From Yamagishiella unicocca (taxonomy: Eukaryota > Chlorophyta > Chlorophyceae > Chlamydomonadales > Volvocaceae): 64,000 nt of DNA. Shown here piece after piece: positions 21,701 to 32,920 of this stretch; positions within the stretch are counted from its first letter, which is position 1, and each line of letters opens with the position of its first letter. The notes beneath the pieces were generated by a model that saw nothing but the letters and a program-made list of their open reading frames with translations, was not told the DNA's origin and ran no database searches. The DNA is taken from the NCBI GenBank assembly GCA_003116995.1, contig BDSL01000023.1, positions 806,001 through 870,000 on the forward strand. Reading direction: 5' to 3'. The position numbers were made by a program, and so were the translations under genes.

Positions 21701-24700
21701 GAGCGAAGGCGCGGGGTGCCGAGACGAGAGCCCCTGGAGTGGTAGATAACGCACATGCCGCACCCCTGCGCGCAAACCCGCCGTCATCTCCCCTTCAAAC
21801 CCGCATTCCGCATCTCCCATACCCACCTCCAGCTTGGCCGTGCACTGCCCGCTCGTCACATCCCACAGCCTCACGAAGCTGTCTCCGCTGCCGGTAGCAA
21901 GGGCCCTCCCGTCGGGGCGCCAGGTCACACTGTACGCCGGCCACCTGGAGCCCTGCGGGATGACGTGGCGCCGTACGGCAGGGTCAGATCGGCGGGCTGG
22001 GGGTTTCGGTGCACACCACCACTCCAGGGACGGCAAATAGCTTGCGAAAACGAAAGTGCATCTTTGATCAGCTACGGTACCGGCTGCTCGCCACACCGGG
22101 GAATACCGGCTGCTCGCCACATCGGGTGTATGGTAAACAAGGCAAAAGCACGACCGAGAGGAAAGCACCAGCCGGCGAGGCATCCCAGTAGCAGACGGCG
22201 CGGTTTGGATTGCAAACCAGCGCCCGTATCGGTACCGGTGCTGCGCCCTTCCTCCCTCCCAGTCCGCCCACATCCACGCACCTCCATCGTGGCCGTGCAC
22301 TGGCCGCTCGCCACGTCCCACACCCGCACGGTCTTGTCCTTGCTGGCGCTGGCCACGGCGCCGCCGTCGGGCCTCCAAGCCACGCTCCAGACTCCATCCC
22401 CATGCCCCTGCAACGGCCGGCGGTTCCGGCAGGATACGAACACGCGATGCCTTTCTGGGCGCACGTGGCGATGATAGGAGCCGGACGTCCAGCCCACGTA
22501 CCTCCAACGTGCAGGTGCACTCGCCGCTGGCGACGTCCCACAGCCGCACGGACTTGTCCCAGCTGCCACTGGCCACAACCCTGCCGTCGGGGCTCCAAGC
22601 CACGCTGGTGACCTCATCCGCGTGTTCCTGAATTGGAACCGTAATAACGGTCGCAACCGTTGGAACCGTTTGAACCGTTAGCGGAGGCTCTCGTGGTACG
22701 CTTGGCAGCGTATGTGGCATAAACAAGCAGCCGCGTCTTCGCCAGTTGCCATATGTAAACGCGTACCCCGCTGGCCGGGGTGCAGCTGCAGCCAGCACGT
22801 GAGCGCAGTACGCGGTACCCCGCCTTGCTAGGAGAGTCAACCTCACCTTACCCCCACCACCAGCCACCATCGCCCTACGTGCCCGCCGCGTGACTCACCA
22901 GTGTGGCCGTGCACCTGCCGCTGGCTGCCTCCCACAGCCGCACTGTCTTGTCGTCGCTGCCGCCGCTGGCCAACGCCCTGCCGTCCGGGCTCCAAGCCAC
23001 GACGTCCACGTTCGCTGAATGGCCCTGCAGCGGGTAGGGGGAAAAAGCGAAAAACACAGCACAGGATGTGGCACCAAGGATGAAAACGCCGCTTGCGGAT
23101 GAACGGTGGCGGTAAGATGTAGTCGTGCCCACCTCCAGTATGGCGATGCACCCGCCGCTGGCGGTGTCCCACAGGCGGATGGTCTTGTCGCCGCTGCTGC
23201 TGGCCAGGGTCCGTCCGTCGGGGCTCCAAGCCACACCCCTCACGCCGCCCGTGTGTCCCTGCGTGGATGCGGTGCCGCTGCGGCGTCAGCGACTCGGCAC
23301 GGTGTGCTGCTGGCTACAGCCAACGGGTCTCCTGGGCCTTACCGTATGCCTGGTGGCTACAGCTAACCTACTGCAAACACGGGCAGCCAACACACGCGCC
23401 CGGTTCGGCGCATTAGCACACGGTGCGGTGAATCTAGCCCACGCACCTCCAGTGTGGTGATGCACTCGCCGCTGGCTGCGTCCCACAGCCGTACGGTCTT
23501 GTCGTCGCCGCCGCTGGCCAGCGCCCTGCCGTCCGGGCTCCACGTCACACACTTGACGAACCCCGCGTGGCCCTGCGGGGTCCCCGGCGGGAAACGAGTG
23601 CCGTACGCCCCGACAGCAAAATTGTCATCCGGTCGGACCTCCTATCTCCTTACGTCTTCTATCGCATTACTGTAAGCCACTACAGCATCATACCGGTAGT
23701 AGTTAGTGTCCATGTCACGATCAAGGCCTCGGCCCTGCCACGGACGCTCGACCCCCTTTGCCGGTACCGATTAAACCATGCACCAACCCAACCCAAACAC
23801 CGCCTCTGACAAAAAAGTCCTGGAGTTAGTCGAACAGCTGCCTCCCTCCGCGCCATCCCGTCACCCCCGCCTCCCACACCAACCACCGACCTGCATCAGC
23901 AGCCTCTGCACCGGCCACGTCTTGGGCGCCCCCAGTCCGAGCCGCAGCCGCCACCGGGGCCTGCCCGCCGCCGCCGCCGCCGCCAGCACCGCTTCCTGCG
24001 CCGCCAAGAAGCCCTGTGTGGTCACCGGGCAGGACCGCAGCGCGTTGACGACCACGTCCTCCGCAGATGGCACCCGGACCAGCGCGTGCTGCTGCGCCAG
24101 CAGCCACCGCTGCGTGTCCACCGCCAGCGGCGACGGCCGCACCGCACGGAGCAGATCCCGGATGAGCTCGTGGCCGTGCCCCCGACCAAAGGCCGCCCAC
24201 AGGAATGAGTAATCGCGCAGCAGGGCGTCAAGCGAAGGGCCGTCGCGACACGTCACGAGGTGTCGTACGAGGTACTGCAGCGCGTACGACGGCGCGCTGG
24301 CGGCGCCGCCGCTGCGGACGCTGGCGAGCAGCCGCGCGGCGAGGCGCGCGTGGCCCGGCAGGGCGTCCGCCGCGAAGGGCCCGGCGACCCGCGGGTCGGC
24401 CAGCCAGTCGACCAGCGACTTGTGCAGCGTGTACACGTGGTGCTCGTCCACGAAGAACGTGACGGGGTAGCCGGGAAGCCGCTCCAGGGAGGCGCCCAGG
24501 CCCATGGCGTGCAGCAGCGACTGCGACAGGGGCTCCTGGGCCGCGAGGAGCACTCCGAGGAGACCTCCAGCGGCGGCGGCGTTGCCGCCCGCCGCCGCCG
24601 CGGCCGCCGCAAACACCTGGCCGTACGCTGCGTAGAGGTCCTGCAGCTGCGGCGGCCCCGGGTGTCCAAGTGGCGGCGGCGGCGGCTTGAGGCACTCGTC

Positions 24701-26930
24701 AACCACAGTGCGGTACACGAGCACACCACCGCCTCCACCCTCGCCGCCAGCGGCGCCGTCGGTTGGGGCGGCGTCCGAGGCGTCCTGCGCCCTCAGCTGC
24801 TGAGGTGTAAGGTACGTGACGCCGCCGCCGGCGCCGCCGTCAGCGAATGCGCGGTCCAGTGCGGCCCGGATGTTCTCCGCCATGGCGTCCGGCCGGGTAG
24901 TGAGGATGAAGCGCACGTGTGTCGGCAGGGACTTGAGCTGCCGTACCAGCAGCTGGAACAGCTTGTTGCCGCATACGTCCACATTATGGGGCCGCGGTGC
25001 GCTGCCGGGGCCGTCACCTGCGGGGCCCGCGGCCGAGTCAGCAGGCGGCGGTGGTTTCGGAGGATCGGCTTCGTCCAGGGCGTCCAGCAGCAGCACCAGC
25101 TGCTGCTGCTCGTCGGCAGTCGCCCTGGCTAGGGGCCCCTGCAGCGCCTGCTTGAAGGCCACGGCGGGGTCCGAGGTAGCGGCTAGGTCGACGTTGTTCG
25201 CGGCGAAGAGGTGGGGGCGGAGTTGCGGCAGCCTGGGGGGGCATGAGATGGGTTTGGCGGGGGGGCCCGGGAGGAGGGTTCCAGTGCAACGGTGCTTGTA
25301 CCGATACGTGAGGACGGCGGCTCAGAGTGCAGACGCAAACCTCAGGAGTCAGGACCCCCTACACGGCCTCTTGCCTTTGAATGAGGCCCCCATTACTGTA
25401 GAGCTCACTCCGGCGTTGTGAAACGGCAGCGACGTTTACGCCTCTCAAACATCCCGACCACAACACCCCCACCGCGATGCAGCACAGCCCACCTGTCCCC
25501 CACCGCAATGCAGCGCAGCCCACCTGTCCGCCAGCTGGAAGGCGAGGCTGTTGACCACTCGCACCGGGTCCAGCCGCCGCTGGTCGCTGTACTTGGCGAA
25601 GTGGTGCGCCGCCACCTGGCCCTTGAGCCCCACCGCCTCGGACTCGCACAACGCGGCGGAGATGGTGGACTTGCCCTCACCCGCGCCCGCCAGCACACAC
25701 AGCACCCTCGTCCCCTGGGCGCCAGCCGCCAGCCACTCCCTCACGGCGCCGAACTCCCAGCGGGTGCCCCTGGAGCGCTCGCCCAGGCGCCGTAGATCCA
25801 CCCTGTACGACAGCGGTTGCAGCATGAGCATCATCTTGAGCCGGTCGTTGAATGCGGCCGTGGAGCCGTGCTGCGCGACGACGTCGGCCAGGATGGCGAC
25901 CTTGTCTTCCGGATTGAAGCACTCGGCCTGCTCGACGTCCAGGCAGCTCACGAGCGCAACTCGGTCGGAGGCGTTGAGCGGCATGTGCAGGCCGTCAGGG
26001 CCGTGCGCGCCCAGTGTGGCTGCCCACTCGTAGATGCACCAGGCCCGTGTGGCGGGGTTGCACGTGCTCATGTCCAACACCACCAGGGTGCCGCCCGTGG
26101 AGGCGTTGACCACGTCCTTGAAGGCCGCCACGTCGTCCTTCTGGAAGTTACTCGGGTGCTGTGGACGGAGCGTAGTGAGGCAGGTGTGAAGCACGGGGGA
26201 GGAAGTACACACAACGGGGCGCGAAGGTGCCGGGGCGTGCAGCACACAAGGATGACATCAGCCATTGTATTGGGATAAAACGATTTGCGTCCCACGCAGG
26301 TTTCCGACCTGTACGACGTTATCATCGTACGACACGTCGTACGACAATCTCAGGAAGCTCTTCTCTTGTCGTACGCATCACCTGGTTGACTGCCACGATG
26401 TCCACCCACACGCGCGTGTCCTCGGCCGCGCTCTCCAGAAAGCCCTCGATGCCCGCCAGCAGCAGGTCGAAGCGGTTCTTCCAGGCGTGGCTGATGAAGT
26501 ACTGAGGCACACCCACGTCCTCCGGTGCCACCGCCTCGGGCAGCTCCGCTAGACGGCAGCGGTGCTCCGCGGTGATCTTCTGCACCCAGCCGATGTTGAC
26601 ATCCGTGGTGCTGATGGTCGGGTAGGCGTCGCCGAAGAACGCCTGGATTAGGGTTTTGAGCTTGCGAAGGCCGCGCAGCGTGATGCCCTTGGACACTGCC
26701 GCCAGGGGGCTGGGGTCTGCGGGTGCGTGTGGATTCGGCAGGTGCAGGGGCAGGGGCAGAGGGGGGACAGGGGGCAGCAGAGGGATGTGTGTGTTTTGGA
26801 AGGCAAATGTCCGTGGGCGGGCGGAATCGGAGCGCGAGCGCAAGCTGCTGGACAAGGGTATTATTAGACTCTTTCCGAAGGGAGAGAGGGAGGGATTTTG
26901 GGCTGGATTTGTGCCACTCGCCGTGCTCAT
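18781..26930 (-). CDS. STAND NTPase: TIR-like domain, NACHT ATPase and 14 WD40 blades, 17 exons
   Basis: Minus-strand exons 26930-26382, 26140-25524, 25232-23891, then 14 one-blade exons ending at 18781, give about 1,424 residues. The N-terminal domain has YFISHAW (near 144), [10 protein letters not shown] (174-183) and, after one intron, WCIYEWA, a TIR-like signature seen in many algal and oomycete proteins. Walker A is GAGEGKST (335-342). The Walker B/NACHT box is [12 protein letters not shown] (434-445), followed by [10 protein letters not shown]. Blades occupy about 837-1424. Blade exons: 23572-23447, 23258-23133, 23024-22899, 22627-22502, 22407-22282, 21952-21827, 21425-21276, 21050-20925, 20689-20564, 20259-20134, 19958-19833, 19690-19565, 19239-19114, 18885-18781. 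NACHT/WD40 STAND proteins are signal-sensing switches in which repeats sense and the N-terminal domain acts. Ligand and output here are unknown. The start at 26930 is the least certain point: a good acceptor at 26717-26719 suggests an alternative upstream first exon. Confidence 0.88.
18907..18965 (+). repeat. Dispersed repeat B, copy 1 (last intron of the NACHT-WD40 gene)
   Basis: GGGTTTCGAGGAAGACCCGT is followed by an A-rich stretch and an AAACCGTTT motif. Similar blocks occur at 19274, 21446, 42003 and 56941. Confidence 0.6.
19274..19343 (+). repeat. Dispersed repeat B, copy 2
   Basis: GATGAGAGGAAACTCGTGGG, then GAAACGTTTGGTACACACG. The order of the two motifs matches the copies at 42003 and 56941. 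Confidence 0.65.
19413..19474 (+). repeat. About 25-bp tandem repeat, 2.5 copies
   Basis: CAACCATCGGGTTTCCTCTC plus ATGCC is repeated. Its reverse complement contains GAGAGGAAACCCG, the core of dispersed repeat B. It lies in a WD40-region intron. Confidence 0.85.
20285..20360 (+). repeat. ATCATTTTTT tandem array, about 6 copies
   Basis: A T-rich array with unit ATCATTTTTT and small length changes, just upstream (in minus-strand sense) of the blade exon at 20259-20134. Confidence 0.9.
20478..20500 (+). repeat. AGCTA pentamer repeat, about 4.5 copies
   Basis: Head-to-tail AGCTA in the same intron as the ATCATTTTTT array. Confidence 0.9.
21446..21503 (+). repeat. Dispersed repeat B, copy 3 (WD40 intron)
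   Basis: GAGTTGCGAGGAAAACCCGT with a later GTACGTTTGGGG matches the two-part layout of repeat B, though divergent. Confidence 0.45.
25470..25535 (-). repeat. Tandem duplication of the exon 2 donor region in the NACHT gene
   Basis: On minus, GGACAGGTGGGCTGCGCTGC and GGACAGGTGGGCTGTGCTGC occur about 36 bp apart, so the predicted donor (GACAG|GTGGGC) is present twice. Only the first keeps the phase needed by the NACHT exon at 25232. Confidence 0.85.
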
Positions 26931-28163
26931 GTAACGGCGGCCGTTGGGTTACGGTTGGTTTCGGGCAGGGGACCCACAAATCAGAGTATCCTTCCATAAT
27001 CTTACATACGCTGCGGCGAAGATCATATGTACCGTGCAAGTACACGCCATGTACGTGGAGGGAGTGACGCAGCTTTGTGCGCCACATGCACGCCACCCCA
27101 TGCCAGCAGGGCAAAGATCGCAGGGCATCGCCGCACCTAGCTCCACAACGCGGGGCTGAGCCGGGGCCTGCGCAGGAGGTGCTCCTTTGGCTGCTTCGTC
27201 AGCTGCTACGCCCGATGCAGTTCCAGTCTGCCCTTGCGGCTGCCCTGCGATGTTTGAGTCCCCTGCGACCGGAGTAGCAATGCGTAAAGCCGAGAGGCTG
27301 ACGGGGCAAGAGCATGTGACCCAGGCCCCTGCCCACCATATGAGTTCCGACTGGGGTTATTGGATTGGCGATCTTGAGGTGCCTGGGGTCGCCGCAGCGG
27401 GCGCGGCAGTTAAGTGGCATGCGGTATGTATGCTGCTGCAGGCCGGTCATCGGCGCGGAGGTATCAATTCAGTGCATAGTTTTCTACGCACCGTGCCAGT
27501 CTTTTGAGGCCGTGTCTCCACGGAGGCGCTGCAGCCCATTCGTCCCAGCGCTTGCGTCGCAAGGCTGCAACCGCTGCAAGGAAAATGCAAAACCCCCAAT
27601 CGCTGCAACCAAACGCTTTATTCGGTACAGTGATAATAAAAAATGATATATCAAGTGGACAGTATTTCCGAACACTGACGCAGCGGTGTTGTGCCACACG
27701 TAAATACAAGTCAGGTGGAACGACTTTGCAGAGGTCAGGTGAATTGTCAAATTCGTCTATTGCATATCATATCTGCAGTAAGGAACTACATATTCAAATA
27801 ACGTGTTGCGTTGTTTTTTGCAGGCCGCTTCCTCATGCGTGACGGTCATGCGGAACCGTGGATGGAGAAGGAACAACACTGTTTGTAAATAAAAACAAAC
27901 ACGACTATTTAGTTTTATTGTTGCTTATTTTGCGTGCCCCGTAACAGTTGCTGACGTTTTCCCTTTTCGGGTAGACCCGTGGGCCGTGCAAGCCTGGCTG
28001 TGCCGTCAAAGGGGGTCCCAACAAAGTCCCTGTAACAAGCGCGGATTGCAAAAGACGCTATAACATTCTAACGCCGCCCAGAATGCCCCGTATCCAGCAG
28101 CGTTCCTCCTTGCTGTCACTCGCTGGTCACGCCGCGGTCCTGAGGAACCGCCGCCACACTATT
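26931..28163. other. Intergenic region upstream of the NACHT-WD40 gene
   Basis: No supported exon is seen. The part from about 27600 to 27920 is clearly more AT-rich than its surroundings. It should contain the NACHT-WD40 promoter, possibly its true first exon, and the 3' UTR of the gene ending at 28164. Confidence 0.45.
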
Positions 28164-31100
28164 TTATACGCCGCTGCCTTTCCCAGGCCGTCCGGCCGCT
28201 CCCTTTCCGCCTTTGGACCCCCCCGCGCCCTTGCCACCGGCCCCGCCTTTACCGCCAGCCCCGCCCTTAGCCACTCGGCTGCCTTTGCCGCCGCCCTTCC
28301 CCCCACCGCCGCCCTTAGGCCCGCCGCTCGTGCCATGACCTCTGCCGCCGCCGCCGCCCTTTGTCCCATCGCCGCGCTTGCTTCCAGCTCCCCTGCCCCT
28401 TCCCCTGCCGCCCCCGCGCCCCCTGCTGCCGGCCTTGGCGCCACCGTCGCCGCCGCCACCATCCTCTTCCTCTCCCTTGTTTCGTTCGCCGCCGTACTCC
28501 TCCCCAGCGGCTCCGTACGGGTCATCTGAATCACCCAGCTCGTCGTCGCCGTCAATGTACGGCAATCCGCCGCCGTCGCCGCCGCCGCCGTCAGCGCCGG
28601 TGGCCGACGCTGCATGGTGGCCGGATGCGAAGATGCAGGATGTGAAGAGTCGCTCGACCGTTGCACTCCGGGCTCTGCCACCGCCGCCGCCTGCGCGGAA
28701 GTGTCCGTACCACCGCCGGCACGTGAGCTGCGTGACTCATGACTGTCGTGACTGTCGTGACTGTCGTGACTGTCGTGACTGTCGTGACTTTTTCAGATCG
28801 CCCCATACATGCTCTTGAGGATCAACACGTCCCTGGCCCTGCCCAACCTCACACGACCCCAGAGCCCCTGGCAGTACATACCATACCGTTACATCCATGG
28901 CAGCATCACACTAGGCAAGGCAAACGGCTAAAAATCAGGGCTCCGAATTCAGCTGCGCTGCAGCAGCTATGTTGTTCCTATGCAGCAACGCCACATATAT
29001 TCTCCGTACCTAGGTCCCGCTGCGCTGGACCTATGGTACGGCACACAACGCAAGGCAACGATCTTACCAGCTGTGGCGGCGTCCAGCCGTACGACCATCG
29101 CCGTGACGGGCAGGGCCGCGTGACGTAAGCGCAGCAGCTCGCCCTTGAGGTCCAGACCCAGGCCGCCGGAGGCCAGCAGCGCGTCGACAGCTTCGGAGGC
29201 GCGGGTCGGCGCGGGTCGGCCGCGCTTCTTGGTTCCGGAGCGGCCTCCCCGCTGGGGCCCGGCGGCATCAGGAGTTTCACCTGCACGGCGCGCGAGCGAC
29301 ATGGTAGGGAAAGCTGGATGGGCGCTGGTCGTGGTGGGGTTGAAGGGACCCACGGGGGTACAAGGAGAAACCCCTGGGCCGGCAGCGACCCGCGGTGTGT
29401 GTAAAACCCGTTGTACGCAACGGGGGGGAGGGGAAATGGTATCGGTACGGCAGTGAGGAGTAAAAATTAGGGGGTACACCGCTTAAGGTCTTCCGTCTTT
29501 CTCAGGGCAGTTGGCAATGTCCGCAAGGCAAGGACCGCACCGAACGCCGCCCAACAGCCGCCTGGAAGGGAAATACACCGTAAACAGGCTCGCCCATCTC
29601 GAGGTGGACGGGCCTCACCCGCAGCCGCTTCGTGACCATCCTGGCTGCCCCCGCCGGTGCCGCCGTCACTGTCCACACCGCTGCCTCCGCTGTCGGTGTC
29701 GGAGGCGCCGCCGCCTACCGCAGTACGGCCTGCGACGGCGTGCCGCTGCGGCATCCCTTGGAGCGCCCCTGGCAGGGGGCACACCCGGCCGATGGCGCCC
29801 ATGTCGCCCTGCGGTCCCAGAGGCAGGGCACGACCCTGTCGACGGCTGCGCTCCGACGATACCCAGTGGCTCTGCTCCTTGCACTGCCTTGCACGCGCCA
29901 GCAACGTTTACTTCAAAACGGTGATGCCCTTAGGCCCAACATGCAAACCATATGCATACCCTGTGCAGGAGTTGCTCTTCATTAGGAGCTGCCACTTTGC
30001 CTGCTGAGCTACCTTCCCGCTGGGTCAACTCGCTGCCTCCTGCACCTGCCCGCCCACAACCCACCTGCAGATCGAAGCCGCTCGGCAGCTGCACCAACAC
30101 CGTCTGGGCAGCGGCGCGCTGCAGCGCCGCCGGCGCGGGCATGAGTACGGACACGCAGCCAGGTGGGCCCTATGGGCGGGACGGCGGCCAAGCAAGCAGG
30201 CAGGCGGCGCCAAGAGGTGGGCCTGACGGCACTTGGCTCGATTCGAATGCACGCAAGGACACAAGGACCGGGGGGCCTTACGCAGACATTGTTCGGACGC
30301 GGGTCGTGGCTATACGGCATGTCAGCTATTGACGTGTTTTGGGTCACACGAGAAGGTCCCACCTTGGGCTCCCCTTCTAGCTCGGTGTCGCCTCCGAGGA
30401 CAGTCGCCGCCGCCACCCTGCGTTTCTTCACCGCTGGCTGCTTGACACCCTTGCCGTCGCCAACGCCCTCGTCTTCCGGGCCGACGAGCGCTCCACCTCG
30501 GAGCTCCTGTCCCGCGCCGGCGGCGCCATCCCGCATTACCGGCTCGACGGCCGCACCGGGAACTCGTTGTGCCATGACTCCAACAGCACCATCGGCGGCG
30601 CCGCCGCCAGTACGTTTGCCGCCGCCACCTCTGCCCCCGCCGCCGCGCCTCACCGCCGCCGTGCCGCCAGTCTTCTTGGCGCCCCCGAGCCTGCTTCTGC
30701 GCGCGGCAGTAGCCCCGCCTCCGCCATCGATGCGCGCTTTCCCGAGGCCGCTGGCGGCAGCGCGCTTGCGTGGCTGTCCGTTGACAGGACCAACGTCGCT
30801 AGTCTCGCTGCCGCTGTCGCCGTCGCTGTTGCCGTCGCCGCCGTCAGCAGCCCTGGCCTTGCCACTACGTGGGCCGCTGCCGCCGCCGCCGCCGCTAGGT
30901 GCCCAGTCGCTGTCGCTGCCGCTGTCGCTGTCGTCTGCATCGCTGCCGTCCTCCTCCTCCTCCTCCCCCTCTTCCCCCTCCTCCTCCTCTTCCCTCTCCT
31001 CCTGATCGCGGTGCTCTACGCCTGCTTCTTCCTCCTCCGTCTCTGGAATCTCACTCCATACGCTCCTATCCTTATCCGCCCCAGTGGGCCCGTCCTCAGG

Positions 31101-31964
31101 CCTTAGTGCAGTCCAACCATTCCGCTTCACCCCATCCCCACCGTCGCCCAGGTCGCCGCCGCTACTGCTGCTGCCGTCGTCATCGTCATCATCATCATCA
31201 TCATCATCATCGTCATCGTCACCGTACACTTGCTCGTACGTGCCGCCTAGGTCGCGGCGACGGCCGCCGCCGCCGCCGCACGGACGGGTCCGCGGCGGCA
31301 GCAGACCCTCCGTTTGGCCCCCACCCACTGCCTGGCGTGCGCTTAGGAAGCCTCCTTCGAATGCCCTGCCAGCTGCCGCACGTGCCTGCGCTGGCGCTGC
31401 TGCGGTTTGCTGCCGCCATTGCAGGGATGATAGCAGCCGCGGTCCAGGTACTGGTACGCTTGCAGTGGCCTTTGCATCCCTGTCTAAAGCCGCAACATCG
31501 GTAGCAGCAGCTTGGGCTGCTGCAATCGGTGGTCTTCGCGACAGAAATTTACGGATGCCTGTCACAGGAACCTCAGCTGGCCTCCTAGCAGCAGTTAGAG
31601 GGACCGCTGCCCCGACTGCAGAGTCGGTGACTAGAGGCGTCAGGCTGGGGCCCGGCGGCCGGATTCCCTCGGTCACAACCAGCTCATCAGCAGTCGGCGC
31701 CGGTAGCTTTTCGCTGAAAAGGGAGCCTAACAAGGGACGAAGCAGCTGGCCTTGACGTGCTTTCTGATTAGGGTGGCTTCCTTGAGCCATATTGATTCCG
31801 CGGTTGCTGAGCGCCAGCGGCGCGGCAGCGAGGCGATCTGCGCCGGCGCCCTGCTGTTGAAGAGACTTCAATGAAGCCTTTTCCGGGAGCAGCGCCACGC
31901 TGGCAGGAGGCGGGGTCGGCCGTCGCCCCACTATCGCGCCTTCTCTATTGCGTTGTCGGTCCAT
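28164..31964 (-). CDS. Large disordered acidic and Gly-rich protein, unrecognised, 5 exons
   Basis: Minus-strand exons 31964-30363, 30169-30065, 29745-29619, 29280-29068 and 28690-28164 join in phases 0, 0, 1, 1 into about 857 residues. The first exon (534 residues) carries a run of about 15 Asp encoded by GAT/GAC, long Glu runs and Gly/Arg-rich stretches. Exons 2 to 5 hold the only segments that look folded: VLVQLPSGFDLQ, LKGELLRLRHAALPVTAMVVRL and ATVERLFTSC. They are separated by low-complexity linkers, and a Lys/Gly-rich tail ends the protein. The composition suggests a nuclear or nucleolar protein, but that is inference. No family is recognised. The ATG at 31964 is the first in frame. 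The acceptor of exon 3 was chosen for phase and is uncertain. Confidence 0.62.
28741..28789 (+). repeat. 9-bp tandem repeat, 5 copies
   Basis: GACTGTCGT is repeated head to tail inside the last intron of the disordered-protein gene, close to its acceptor. Confidence 0.95.
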
Positions 31965-32920
31965 GGGTCCGCACAGAGCCAAAAGTGAAGAGCAGCTGCC
32001 AATAAACTGGTGTCAGCACACGTACACTATTGTTCATGCACGGTATATTGCGCCGATCCTTACTCATCGCCTTGGCAAACGTTCCGCGTTTTACAAGGCC
32101 CCGATGCCCGTGCTTTGTTTCAAGGACCGAGATTTCTTGCAGGACAACAAATTCCAGATGGAACATTACACCAACGCCGTGGTGGACAAAACCGCGTGCA
32201 AGCACTGCGGCAGGGGCAACTTGCGCAGCCCCAGCTCTCTACTAACTCCTGCGCGTCCTAAAAAACGTCCACCAAAACGCCTGCCTGCATCTTCCTCCCT
32301 CCTCCTCCCGCGATCGGTTGCCTCCTTCCCACAGCACCGTCAACGTGGAGCGCGTGCGTGCACGCGATTCCTAGCCAGACTGCAACGCCCGCTGCCCCAA
32401 GCCATCGTAGGTCATGGCACAACGATGCGCCTGAATCTGGATATGGTCAAGCCAGATGCCCTATCACGCTTGGATCATGTCGCTTCCGGTCTTTTAGGCC
32501 GAGGCGCATGTCGTGCGTGTGCACCACGTAGTGGTAATGGTACGTAGTCAGCTACAAATGCTACAAGTCCTACCTACGTCCGCAACAATCTCTGTCAATC
32601 CCCACATGTGGGGGAGCATTGTTGGGGCACCCTAGCGGTCAGCGTCGCCGTGTCAGGTCAAAGGTAAATGCTTATCCGTCTCACCCACTCCGCCGGCAAA
32701 GCCCCAACCCACCAAGAAATGAAACCGAATTCCGCCAGCAAGGCTCGTCTACGAGCTGCACGTGTGTACATCCACGACGCGTGTACGGCTGGGCGGAAGT
32801 GCACCGACCACGTCCGGGCACACTGCGTATCGCCGCCTGCAACGGCGAAGCTCTCAGCTTGCTGTGCAACACCCGGTTTAGCGACCCAGGGATCCCAGCC
32901 GCTGGCACCGTCATCCGCTT
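31965..32920. other. Intergenic region with a possible plus-strand exon fragment
   Basis: A plus-strand frame at about 32101-32222 reads like real protein (KDRDFLQD, KFQMEHYTNAVVDK, ACKHCGRGN), but the surrounding frame is low quality and no complete gene can be drawn. The minus frame is open too. TTACA at 32166-32170 may be the eIF4E poly(A) signal on minus, which would place this stretch in its 3' UTR. Confidence 0.25.

Noticed and set aside
24260..25132. 290-residue plus-strand ORF inside the NACHT exon
   Set aside because: Antisense to the Walker B/NACHT coding frame, no recognisable domain, composition typical of a shadow frame.
30163..31755. Several plus-strand ORFs of 179-280 residues, Ser/Pro/Ala-rich
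   Set aside because: They mirror the acidic and Gly-rich codons of the minus-strand gene and carry no splice logic of their own.
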